From Mucidula mucida (lineage: Eukaryota; Basidiomycota; Agaricomycetes; Agaricales; Physalacriaceae), in the NCBI GenBank assembly GCA_015501055.1, contig JADNYV010000797.1:1-15436 (forward strand): a stretch of 15,436 bases of DNA, given 5' to 3'. Under the pieces are notes generated by a model, which saw only the letters and a program-made list of their open reading frames with translations, ran no database searches and was not told where the DNA came from. The translations under genes were made by a program, and so were the position numbers. Below are positions 1-7,140 of this stretch, in pieces. Each line of letters begins with the position of its first letter. Within the stretch, counting starts at the first letter, position 1.

Positions 1-369
1 GCCATATTTTCACACTTTCACATCTTATCATATCTTATCGGGGGCCTTGTCTTATCAACCAACGGACTGTTTCATCATCTGTTTCGTCACCGATCATACC
101 CCTTTTCATTACCGAAGCCGTACTCATGTCGGACACACGTCCAACACATGGATGACATCATACATGCCGATACCTCATGGACTCCCTATTGTATACACAC
201 CGCCGACACTCGTAGTACACATGGTCGTTTCAGTATTATTACTTACATGCAGTTACCACTCGTATTTAATGGTTTCACGGACTAGTAGCATACAACACTG
301 GGTCAAGGGCGTGGAGTATCCCTAGTGGAAACGCGTATGGACAAGGAGTCTCAAACACAGACTTACTAG

Positions 370-377
370 TATATAAG
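370..377 (+). promoter_or_regulatory. LTR TATA box (TATATAAG)
   Basis: TATATAAG in U3 is kept in all four LTRs: 1984-1991 in the solo LTR, and on the - strand 5305-5312 and 11274-11281. It lies 32 nt upstream of the segment that pairs with the primer-binding site, which is the usual TATA-to-start distance for RNA polymerase II. Core-promoter function is inferred. Confidence 0.7.
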
Positions 378-401
378 CAGTAGTGTAGTATCATTGTACT
401 T

Positions 402-413
402 TAGTTCCGATCT
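402..413 (+). promoter_or_regulatory. Inferred transcript 5' end / self-primer segment
   Basis: TAGTTCCGATCT is the exact reverse complement of 521-532, just outside the LTR. The match is 12 of 12 and stops at a mismatch on each side. Its distance from the TATA box fits the RNA start. In Tf1-type elements the first nucleotides of the RNA fold back on the primer site and, after cleavage, prime reverse transcription. The segment is present in every LTR of the window: 2026-2037, and on the - strand 5269-5280 and 11238-11249. Confidence 0.6.
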
Positions 414-518
414 CGTTTATACACCTGGCCTAGCCTAGTCTTACGAACGCGAACATTTTCTCTTTCAGTTCTTGTTGTGGTACCTGGTTGAGTCTCGTGG
501 CTTAGTCAGTCGCTAACA

Positions 519-1115
519 GAAGATCGGAACTACTTTCTACCACCTACCACACATCCCTGATCGTCGATCAGCACTTTGCTGTTTGATCATCGCACATTCC
601 CCATTCCCTTTCCTGTTTACAGATCGACGGATTCCTAATCCCAGCGCACGTCCGCATACATGTGTATTGGTCCCAGTAGCGCTGGCTAACAGTTAGAGAT
701 AACTGCCTCGGGTGCTGGAAGTAGCCGCTCTCACGAGAACGAACTTTTGGCAGTTGCACTTCAGTGGGCGCTGTTTACGGGTCAACCCCCGTTCCCAGGA
801 AAACTTCGGCTTACCTCACACCAGAGGGACGTCGGCTGGGCAATTGCAAACTTGTGACGAGCTCTTGGGCTCCGTAGATACGTAGTCAGTAGTCGGTAAA
901 ATAGTGTAGACAGTTACGATACCTACCTACTTTACTTACCTTACGATACACATCATCATTCCCCAACCTACCAAGTCCTGGATTCTATTTCAGATCTAGG
1001 CGATCCCTCCCTATTCATCCAAACCTCTATTCCCTCACCCGTTTCATCCAAATCCGCATCACCCATATCCCCACTTTCACCCTTTCACTCTCCGATCCCA
1101 TCACCCCGATCCATT
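519..1115 (+). other. Retrotransposon leader (5' untranslated region), copy A
   Basis: This is 597 nt between LTR and gag ATG, long for this class of element. It is matched nearly end to end by copy B (10535-11131). It opens with the primer site. The last 150 nt (about 960-1110) are strongly pyrimidine-rich and low in G on the + strand, and lead straight to the gag ATG at 1116. TTTCAG at about 990 together with a GTAAAA near 896 would allow a leader intron of about 95 nt, but nothing else supports splicing. No conserved sense ORF was found. Confidence 0.75.
521..532 (+). other. Primer-binding site, self-priming type
   Basis: AGATCGGAACTA begins 2 nt after the LTR end, where retroelements carry the primer-binding site. 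It does not start with TGG, as sites for a tRNA 3' CCA end do. It is instead perfectly complementary to 402-413 in the same LTR. A 2-nt gap to the LTR is normal, since those bases are removed when integrase processes the cDNA ends. The same arrangement occurs in copy B at 11118-11129. Confidence 0.65.
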
Positions 1116-1598
1116 ATGTCCAACGAAGCACCCGAAGCCGCTCATCACACACCCGCTCATCATGCCAATGACAAAACCAAAGGCCGATCCCTTGTCAACA
1201 AGCCTTATGACTATGACGGGGACAAGTCCAAGTACAAGAGCTGGTGGCAATCAATGTTCACATACATCCGTGACAAGAAGAATAACCTTACATCGGACTC
1301 CGAAAGGATTGATGTTGTTCTCTCCTACATCCGAGGAGATCACGTTGATGCATGGGTCCAGAACTACTCGGACCAGAACTTCGACGAGGACGAAGAGGAA
1401 TGGACAGTCTCTTGGACTGAGTTCAAGGAGAACTTGAAGGAGCGATTTGTGGACTCCAACCTCGCGCGAGATGCGCAAGATCAGATCAAACGGTTGCGCC
1501 AGGGGCAAGACACCGCTCAAGATTTCTTTCAGAAGTTTGAGGTCCTGCTTACTCAGGCAGAATACTCGAAGGATGACGCATTTGTCGTGCGACTTCTC

Positions 1599-1603
1599 GA
1601 GAC
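1599..1603 (+). repeat. Target-site duplication GAGAC, left copy
   Basis: GAGAC occurs immediately before the solo LTR and again at 2133-2137. Copy B, which lacks this insertion, has a single GAGAC at the matching place in gag. Five bp is the typical duplication length for Ty3/gypsy integrase. Confidence 0.95.
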
Positions 1604-2132
1604 TGTTATGAATGACCATATTTTCACACTTTCACATCTTATCATATCTTATTGGGGGCCTTGTCTTATCAACCAACGGACTGTTTCATCATCTGTTTCG
1701 TCACCGATCATACTCCTGTTCATTACCGAAGCCGTACTCATGTCGGACACACGCCTAACACATGGATGACATCATACATGCCGATACCTCATGGATTCCC
1801 CATTGTATACACACCGCCGACACTCGTAGCACACATGGTCGTTTCAGTATTATTACTTACATGAAGATACCACTCGTATTTAATGGTTTCACGGACTAGT
1901 AGCATACAACACTGGGTCAAGGGCGCGGAGCATCCCTAGTAGAAACGCGTATGGATAAGGAGTCTCAAACACAGACTTACTAGTATATAAGCAGTAGTGT
2001 AGTATCATTGTACTTTAGTTCCGATCTCGTTTATACACCTGGCCTAGCCTAGTCTTACGAACGCGAACACTTTCTTCCTTAGTTCTTGCTGTGGTACCTG
2101 GTTGAGTCTCGTGGCTTAGTCAGTCGCTAACA
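1604..2132 (+). repeat. Solo LTR nested in gag of copy A
   Basis: A complete 529-bp LTR (TGTTATG...GCTAACA) in + orientation, flanked by GAGAC on both sides. No internal retrotransposon sequence adjoins it. It is the scar of a full element that inserted into gag of copy A and then lost its interior by recombination between its two LTRs. Its TATA box (1984-1991) and self-primer segment (2026-2037) are intact. In the block just before its end (about 2070-2085) it matches the copy B 5' LTR rather than the copy A 5' LTR. Confidence 0.96.
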
Positions 2133-2137
2133 GAGAC
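2133..2137 (+). repeat. Target-site duplication GAGAC, right copy
   Basis: This is the partner of 1599-1603. Reading resumes in the gag frame from here (GAG ACC AAT ...). Confidence 0.95.
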
Positions 2138-2554
2138 CAATGTCAACGAGAAGATCATCGACCAGATCTATGGCAGCCGAGATGGGTTGCCAAAGAAGTA
2201 CAAGGATTGGAAGGCACAGATCATTCAGATCGATCAACTATGGAGAAGGCGGGCGGCGAGCAAGAGGTCCGGCATGCAGGTCAGGCCCCAAGCTCCGCAA
2301 GCGGCTACATCGAGAGTCAACCCTACGAATCCACCCCCGACGCCAATCACACGACGAGATGCCACCGGCGTTACCTATGGAGGAGCCGGCAGACCGATGG
2401 ACATCGACAATGCACGTCGAAGAGGACTTTGCTTCAGCTGTGGCGAACACGGCCATGTCAGCAGGTTCTGTCCTAAGAAGGGTCGACCCCAGACGATTCG
2501 GGGTCTATGGACCGAAATGAACGACGAGGAGAAGAAGAAGTTGGCCGAAGAGTT

Positions 2555-2597
2555 GGGTTTTGCGAAGCTCCCGCAGTAGACGCAGTCCTGCCGGAGC
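2555..2597 (+). promoter_or_regulatory. -1 ribosomal frameshift signal, gag to pol
   Basis: In the gag frame the bases read G GGT TTT (2555-2561), fitting the X XXY YYZ rule for -1 slippage. A 5-nt spacer (2562-2566) leads to a hairpin at 2567-2597: GCTCC pairs with GGAGC, a C-C mismatch follows, then GCAG pairs with CTGC around an 11-nt loop. The gag stop TAG (2577-2579) lies at the top of the stem and start of the loop. Slippage moves ribosomes into the frame starting TGC at 2561, the frame of the pol N-terminus, so Gag-Pol would form at a minor rate. Heptamer, spacer and stem are unchanged in copy B (9591-9633). Activity is inferred. Confidence 0.65.
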
Positions 2598-2783
2598 AGT
2601 CATCAAGGGTAGGGTCGTCAGATGCAGAATTTATTTACAGTACGGGTACTGAAACATCTAAAATATCATCGACGACTTCACCAACAAAACCTGCAAAAGA
2701 AAGATTGAGCCAAATATGCCCGAGTGGATCGCACAACGGCTAAGAGAGGATGACGTGTCGAGAGCAGTGGGAATTTTGAGAGC
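2561..2783 (+). pseudogene. pol: Frameshifted N-terminal pol segment, copy A
   Basis: After the slippery site the -1 frame is open from 2561 to a stop at 2741-2743. Comparison with copy B shows that copy A lacks a T near 2705 (GATTG against GATTTG) and a C near 2791 (ATGCGG against ATGCCGG). Each loss shifts the pol frame once, so coding passes through all three frames before it settles in the frame of the long pol ORF. The region would encode a linker between the gag overlap and protease, Ser/Thr/Lys-rich and then acidic and helical. No catalytic motif is visible. As read, this copy could not join Gag to Pol by one -1 slip. Confidence 0.7.
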
Positions 2784-5180
2784 ATGGATGCGGAGCGGAG
2801 AGAGAGAGAAGCGACGGAGGAGAAGGTGATGGCGATCAGAGCGTTGACAAAGGAAGCTGCGGTGAAAGTTGTGACGGAGTTGAAAAAGTCAAGGAAGTAC
2901 ATCCGGGGAACAAAGGGGCAGGACATGAAACTCCGAGTAACCATAGAGAGCGTACACACAGGCTCTGAATGGGAAACAAGTGCCCTTCTTGACAGTGGAG
3001 CAACGGGTTCTTGTGTCAATAAAGAATTCGTCGAGAAGAACGGACTCCCGATCAAGGAGTTACCGGTCAAGCTCCCTGTTTACAATGCGGATGGAACCCT
3101 AAACGAGGGAGGAGCAATCGAAGGTTTTGTGGAGGTCCGGATGAAGATCGGAGATCACGCCGAAAAGATTGAGTTGGCCGTCACCAATCTCGGCAAAACA
3201 AGCATCTTTTTGGGGCTAGATTGGTTACGATATCACAACCCCACGATCAACTGGACGGAATCCACATTGTCTTTTGATCGATGCCCAGACCGTTGCGGCT
3301 ACCTACCCGAGTATAACTCGCCGGAAGATGAAGGAGAAGACATAGAAGAGAAGTTGGAAGAGGGAGAGCGTTTGTTCTGGATGGACTGGGACAACTATCG
3401 CAAAAGCGGAGAAAAGCTGAGATCACAACAGCCTTCATCCGCTGCTGCACCTTACATCGAGGAATTTTCCGATGTATTCAGCAAGGCGGACTTTGACAAG
3501 TTACCGGAGCGAAGACCCTGGGATCACGCGATAGAACTTACGCCTGGTTCCAAACCGGTTGACTGCAAGGTTTATCCCCTTAGTCCATCCGAGCAGAAGG
3601 CGTTAGATGAGTTCCTGGAAGAAAACATACGGACGGGACGTATACGGCCATCAATTTCACCTATGGCATCCCCCTTCTTCTTTGTCAAAAAGAAGGATGG
3701 AAGCCTTCGGCCAGTACAAGATTATCGGAAGTTGAACGACATGACAATCAAGAACCGATATCCCTTGCCGTTGATCCAGGAGCTTATCGACAAGTTGAAG
3801 GGAGCAAAGGTTTTCACAAAGATGGATGTCCGATGGGGTTACAATAACATCCGGATCAAAGAAGGTGATGAGTGGAAAGCGGCGTTTAGAACAAACCGAG
3901 GCCTGTTTGAGCCCTCAGTCATGTTCTTCGGACTTACAAACTCGCCGGCAACGTTCCAATCGTTCATGAATCACATCTTGAAGGAGTTGATTGACGGCGG
4001 ACATGTTATAGTTTACCTAGACGATATACTTATCTTTACGAACACTCTCGAGGAGCATAGACAGATTGTACGAAAGGTATTGGAGATATTACGAGTAAAT
4101 AAGCTGTATTTAAAACCCGAGAAATGTAGTTTTGAGGCACAGACTGTAGATTACTTAGGAGTTATTGTTGGAGGAGGAGAAGTGAAGATGGATCCGGCAA
4201 AAGTGGCTGTAGTGAAGGAATGGAAGGAGCCGACGAAGAAGAAGGAAGTGCAGTCATTCCTGGGCTTCTGCAACTTCTACCGACGTTTCATTCGGGGATT
4301 TGCGGGAGTAGCAAAGCCGTTGACATCGCTAACCGGGAAGGGCGAGTGGGTTTGGGGCATGGAGCAGCATGAGGCGTTTGAGGAGTTGAAACGGAGGATG
4401 ACGGAAGAACCCGTTCTGATCGTACCACGCGACGACGGCAAGTTTCGAGTTGAGGCGGACTCCTCGAACTATGCAAACGGGGCGGTTCTTTCCCAGTTGG
4501 TTGACGGAAAATGGAGACCAGTAGCCTTTTGGTCTCGCGCGCTGAACGAAGTAGAGCGCAATTATGAGATCTATGACAAAGAGATGATGGCTATTATGGA
4601 CTCAATTGACGACTGGAGACAATATCTCCTTGGAGCAAAGGAAACGGTGGAGGTGTTTACCGATCATCAAAACCTTCAGTACTTCCAGAAGCCACAGAAG
4701 TTGAATCGGAGGCAGGCGAGATGGGTTACGGAGTTGGCGGAGTATGACATACAGATGATTCACAAGCCGGGAAAGACGATGGGGAAAGCTGATGCCTTGT
4801 CAAGGATGACAGGCCTTGAGAAGGGGGAAAAAGATAACGAAAACGTTGTTTTACTAAAACCGGAGTTTTTTATATCACAAATTCAATTTTCTTTACATAC
4901 AGTAGCTACACCGGAGGACGAATTACTTAACAAAATCAAACAAAGAAAAGGAAACAAGGACAGATACGTACAAAAAGCATTAGAAAACAAAGAAAAAGGA
5001 TGGGAAGAGAAGGAAAATGGACTTATTATATGGAAAGATTGTATTTACATACCGAAGGACAAGGAATTGCGGGGAAGAGTTATTGGAATGCATCATGATG
5101 CACAGCTTGCAGGGCATCCGGGACGGTACAAGACTCTCGAGTTGATCACACGCACCTATTGGTTGTTAGCGACTGACTAA
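2784..5180 (+). CDS. pol: Pol polyprotein of copy A (protease, RT, RNase H, partial integrase)
   Basis: This 798-codon frame encodes the replication enzymes. The aspartic protease has LLDSGATG with catalytic D70. RT includes [11 protein letters not shown] at 308-318, [10 protein letters not shown] with D348, [12 protein letters not shown] at 382-393 and the YLDD box at 411-414. RNase H shows D559, E600, D627 and D670. An A-rich linker follows at about 675-760, then the integrase zinc region starts (GMHHDAQLAGHPG, 768-780). Homology ends at TYW, near residue 793; the last five residues (LLATD) and stop come from the antisense LTR. The ATG at 2784 is the first in this frame, but copy B and the frameshift signal indicate that pol naturally begins upstream, so it is probably fortuitous. 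All visible RT and RNase H catalytic residues are present; the integrase core is missing. Confidence 0.93.
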   Translation: MDAERREREATEEKVMAIRALTKEAAVKVVTELKKSRKYIRGTKGQDMKLRVTIESVHTGSEWETSALLDSGATGSCVNKEFVEKNGLPIKELPVKLPVYNADGTLNEGGAIEGFVEVRMKIGDHAEKIELAVTNLGKTSIFLGLDWLRYHNPTINWTESTLSFDRCPDRCGYLPEYNSPEDEGEDIEEKLEEGERLFWMDWDNYRKSGEKLRSQQPSSAAAPYIEEFSDVFSKADFDKLPERRPWDHAIELTPGSKPVDCKVYPLSPSEQKALDEFLEENIRTGRIRPSISPMASPFFFVKKKDGSLRPVQDYRKLNDMTIKNRYPLPLIQELIDKLKGAKVFTKMDVRWGYNNIRIKEGDEWKAAFRTNRGLFEPSVMFFGLTNSPATFQSFMNHILKELIDGGHVIVYLDDILIFTNTLEEHRQIVRKVLEILRVNKLYLKPEKCSFEAQTVDYLGVIVGGGEVKMDPAKVAVVKEWKEPTKKKEVQSFLGFCNFYRRFIRGFAGVAKPLTSLTGKGEWVWGMEQHEAFEELKRRMTEEPVLIVPRDDGKFRVEADSSNYANGAVLSQLVDGKWRPVAFWSRALNEVERNYEIYDKEMMAIMDSIDDWRQYLLGAKETVEVFTDHQNLQYFQKPQKLNRRQARWVTELAEYDIQMIHKPGKTMGKADALSRMTGLEKGEKDNENVVLLKPEFFISQIQFSLHTVATPEDELLNKIKQRKGNKDRYVQKALENKEKGWEEKENGLIIWKDCIYIPKDKELRGRVIGMHHDAQLAGHPGRYKTLELITRTYWLLATD

Positions 5181-5692
5181 GCCACGAGACTCAACCAGGT
5201 ACCACAGCAAGAACTGAAAGAGAAAACGTTCGCGTTCGTAAGACTAGGCTAGGCCAGGTGTATAAACGAGATCGGAACTAAAGTACAATGATACTACACT
5301 ACTGCTTATATACTAGTAAGTCTGTGTTTGAGACTCCTTGTCCATACACGTTTCTACTAGGGATGCTCCACGCCCTTGACCCAGTGTTGTATGCTACTAG
5401 TCCGTGAAACCATTAAATACGAGTGGTATCTGCATGTAAGTAATAATACTGAAACGACCATGTGTGCTACGAGTGTCGGCGGTGTGTATACAATAGGGAG
5501 TCCATGAGGTATCGGCATGTATGATGTCATCCATGTGTTGGGTGTGTGTCCGACATGAGTACGGCTTCGGTAATGAAAAGGAGTATGATCGGTGACGAAA
5601 CAGATGATGAAACAGTCCGTTGGTTGATAAGACAAGGCCCCCGATAAGATATGATAAGATGTGAAAGTGTGAAAATATGGTCATTCATAACA
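5164..5692 (-). repeat. 3' LTR of copy B, abutting truncated copy A
   Basis: A complete 529-bp LTR in - orientation: its 3' end is at 5164 and its 5' end at 5692, next to the polypurine tract of copy B. TATA box at 5305-5312 and self-primer segment at 5269-5280. The outer end joins copy A integrase at TATTGGT/TGTTAGC. At the diagnostic block around 5211-5226 it has the form seen in the copy A 5' LTR and not that of copy B's own 5' LTR. Confidence 0.95.
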
Positions 5693-5705
5693 TCACCCCC
5701 TCCTT
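5693..5705 (-). other. Polypurine tract (plus-strand primer)
   Basis: On the - strand AAGGAGGGGGTGA directly precedes the LTR start TGTTATG. An RNase H-resistant purine run here primes plus-strand DNA synthesis. It overlaps the end of the pol stop codon (5704-5706), leaving only 11 nt between stop and LTR. Confidence 0.85.
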
Positions 5706-7140
5706 AAGGCGCAAGTTCCATTCTGCGCCAGATTTGCTCCATGAGGGCCGCAGAGGGTAGCGTGACATCAATAGGTTCGGTGTCAGGCGGTGGCATGGGT
5801 CGGAATAGGTGTGATGGAAATTGCGACATGGGGACTTCGATGCGAGCAAGCGCAGGTGGCTTCGGCTTTTTCGGGTACTGCTGGTGGAAATCACTGATGG
5901 CTTCGTCGGCATTTTTGAGATTGCATGCCGGTTCCCATGTCTGCTTGTGTGTGCCATAACCCTTCCAGTGAACCTTGTATTGAAAACCCCCGCGGTACTT
6001 CCGGGAATTCACCACTTTCTCAACCTCCCATTCCGGTTCGGCTCCTTCCAGCACAGGTGGTGGACGCGTGTCTCGGGGTTGCGTCGGAAATTGCGGCTCG
6101 TGGTAAGGCGTCAACAGAGCCTCATTGAACACGGGATGAATGCTTTTCCACGTGTGAGGAATCTGAAGCTTGTAAGAGCTCGTCCCGACTTTCTTGATCA
6201 CTTTGAACGGCCCGAAGCGTTTGTCATCGAGCTTCTTCATTGGTCGGTCCGTGCTGAGATTTGTCCCCTCCAGCCATACCTTGTCGCCTTCCTTGTACTC
6301 CACTGCCTCTGTCCGTTTCCTGTCATAAAACCGTTTCATGTCTTCTTTTGCCATCTTCAATGCTGACCCCACTTCGTCCCATGTCTTCCTCATGCCATCG
6401 GCAAACTCCTGCGCAGTCTCATTTCTCGATGCCGTTTTCGGAGCGGTGCCTTTGTAGGGATGTCTGCCCATGTCTGCGAAGAACGGAGTGACTTTGGTTG
6501 CCGAGTGAACTCGATCGTTGTAAACGAATTCAGCAGAGGGTAACCATTCGTGCCAGTCGTTCTGATGGTAGTTGACGAATAACCGTAAGAAATGTTCTAT
6601 CTCTTGGTTCAGCCGTTCCGTCTGTCCATTTGCCTGTGGATGGTACGCCGTCGTGAAGTTCCCTTCAATGCCCAACAGCCGGTATAACTCCTTCATGAAA
6701 CGCGAGTGGTATTGCGGACCTCGATTGTGTATCATCTGTCGCGGCAATCCATGTATGGGGAAGATTCGATTGCGGTAAATACGAGCCATGCCTTCTGACG
6801 TCAGGGTGGTGTGTGTTGGTATAATGCGTAACCGCTTTGTGAAATGGTCCACAAACGTGCTGATCGCATTGTATCCTCCCAACTCCGGCAACTCGCCGAT
6901 CATGTCCGTCCCAACTTCTCCCATGGTTCGCTTGGTACGTCTATAGGATGGAGGGGTGCAGCCGGTTTGTGCGATGTGACTTTGTAACTGGCATTTTTGA
7001 CACCCTTCCACGTATTCGCGGACGTCTCGGCTAATTCCTGGCCACCAATAGGTGCGTGTGATCAACTCGAGAGTCTTGTACCGTCCCGGATGCCCTGCAA
7101 GCTGTGCATCATGATGCATTCCAATAACTTTTCCCCGCAA
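5704..7140 (-). CDS. pol: Pol C-terminus of copy B: chromodomain integrase, active-site Asp lost
   Basis: This 478-codon frame encodes almost the whole integrase, which inserts the cDNA into host DNA. The zinc region has H10, H17, C47 and C50. The DDE core has D79 in GTDMIGE and E175 in NGQTERLN. Residue 139 is Asn in IHNRGPQYHS, where the family has Asp; the 35-residue spacing to E175 identifies it as the second catalytic site (codon at 6724-6726, AAT where GAT would be Asp). A GPY/F-like module lies at 308-345. A chromodomain at about 369-423 has W371, W392 and Y395 at the positions of the methyl-lysine cage, and a proline-rich tail follows. The frame begins at a TTG codon at 7140 but stays open upstream to about 7380, so this is the end of a polyprotein, not a separate gene. 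As read, strand transfer should be dead. Confidence 0.92.
   Translation of the reverse strand: MRGKVIGMHHDAQLAGHPGRYKTLELITRTYWWPGISRDVREYVEGCQKCQLQSHIAQTGCTPPSYRRTKRTMGEVGTDMIGELPELGGYNAISTFVDHFTKRLRIIPTHTTLTSEGMARIYRNRIFPIHGLPRQMIHNRGPQYHSRFMKELYRLLGIEGNFTTAYHPQANGQTERLNQEIEHFLRLFVNYHQNDWHEWLPSAEFVYNDRVHSATKVTPFFADMGRHPYKGTAPKTASRNETAQEFADGMRKTWDEVGSALKMAKEDMKRFYDRKRTEAVEYKEGDKVWLEGTNLSTDRPMKKLDDKRFGPFKVIKKVGTSSYKLQIPHTWKSIHPVFNEALLTPYHEPQFPTQPRDTRPPPVLEGAEPEWEVEKVVNSRKYRGGFQYKVHWKGYGTHKQTWEPACNLKNADEAISDFHQQYPKKPKPPALARIEVPMSQFPSHLFRPMPPPDTEPIDVTLPSAALMEQIWRRMELAP

Larger units (their letters stand above)
1..518 (+). repeat. 5' LTR of copy A (first ~11 bp outside window)
   Basis: Aligned with the complete 529-bp LTRs at 1604-2132 and 5164-5692, base 2 corresponds to LTR base 13 and the two then run to the end without net length change (517 bp each). 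It ends in ...GCTAACA at 518. Complete copies begin TGTTA and end TAACA, a 5-bp inverted terminal repeat with the usual TG...CA. There are roughly 20 substitutions relative to the solo LTR. The TATA box (370-377) and the inferred RNA start (402) divide it into a U3 of about 412 bp and R/U5 of about 117 bp. No AATAAA polyadenylation signal was seen. Confidence 0.95.
1116..2579 (+). pseudogene. gag: gag of copy A, split by a solo LTR
   Basis: Gag is the structural protein that forms the virus-like particle and binds the RNA. The coding parts are 1116-1603 and 2138-2579, 930 nt or 309 codons plus TAG when the insertion is ignored. The ATG at 1116 is chosen because copy B keeps the same ATG context. 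The first part holds a Ty3-type capsid-like region with a KYKSWW motif near residue 40 and a DFFQKFE motif near residue 134. The second part is basic and ends with a zinc knuckle, CFSCGEHGHVSRFC (CX2CX4HX4C), at 2430-2471. The solo LTR adds stops, and the first part runs only to 1769 within it. LTR plus duplication is 534 bp, a multiple of three, so both halves share a frame. Identification is firm; an intact protein is excluded unless the LTR were spliced out. Confidence 0.93.
1..5163 (+). mobile_element. Copy A: 3'-truncated Ty3/gypsy chromovirus
   Basis: Order on the + strand: 5' LTR, primer site, leader, gag, pol (protease, RT, RNase H, integrase zinc region). The homology with copy B ends at 5163, inside integrase, where an oppositely oriented LTR begins. 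The integrase core, chromodomain, polypurine tract and 3' LTR of this copy are absent from the window. It also carries a nested solo LTR in gag and two small frameshifts at the start of pol. It cannot transpose by itself, although its pol frame of about 790 codons is otherwise open. The left boundary is set by the window edge, so any left target duplication is not visible. Confidence 0.93.

Noticed and set aside
47..325. Open frame of about 92 codons inside the LTR, repeated in the other LTRs
   Set aside because: It lies in U3 upstream of the TATA box and is a by-product of LTR composition. Its repetition follows from LTR identity.
519..540. Conventional tRNA primer-binding site
   Set aside because: No TGG start and no recognised tRNA 3' complement. 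The perfect self-complement within the LTR explains the sequence better.
568..759. 63-codon antisense ORF in the leader, also present in copy B at 10891-11082
   Set aside because: It is shared only because the leaders are homologous. About five of the few differences change amino acids and none suggests purifying selection. No domain or start context supports it.
5159..5168. Copy B as a simple insertion into copy A integrase
   Set aside because: A simple insertion would leave TTGGT and the rest of copy A integrase after 11645. Neither is there.
5741..6366. Several + strand ORFs of 70-180 codons opposite the integrase
   Set aside because: They are antisense shadows of the copy B pol frame, low in plausibility and with no domain of their own.
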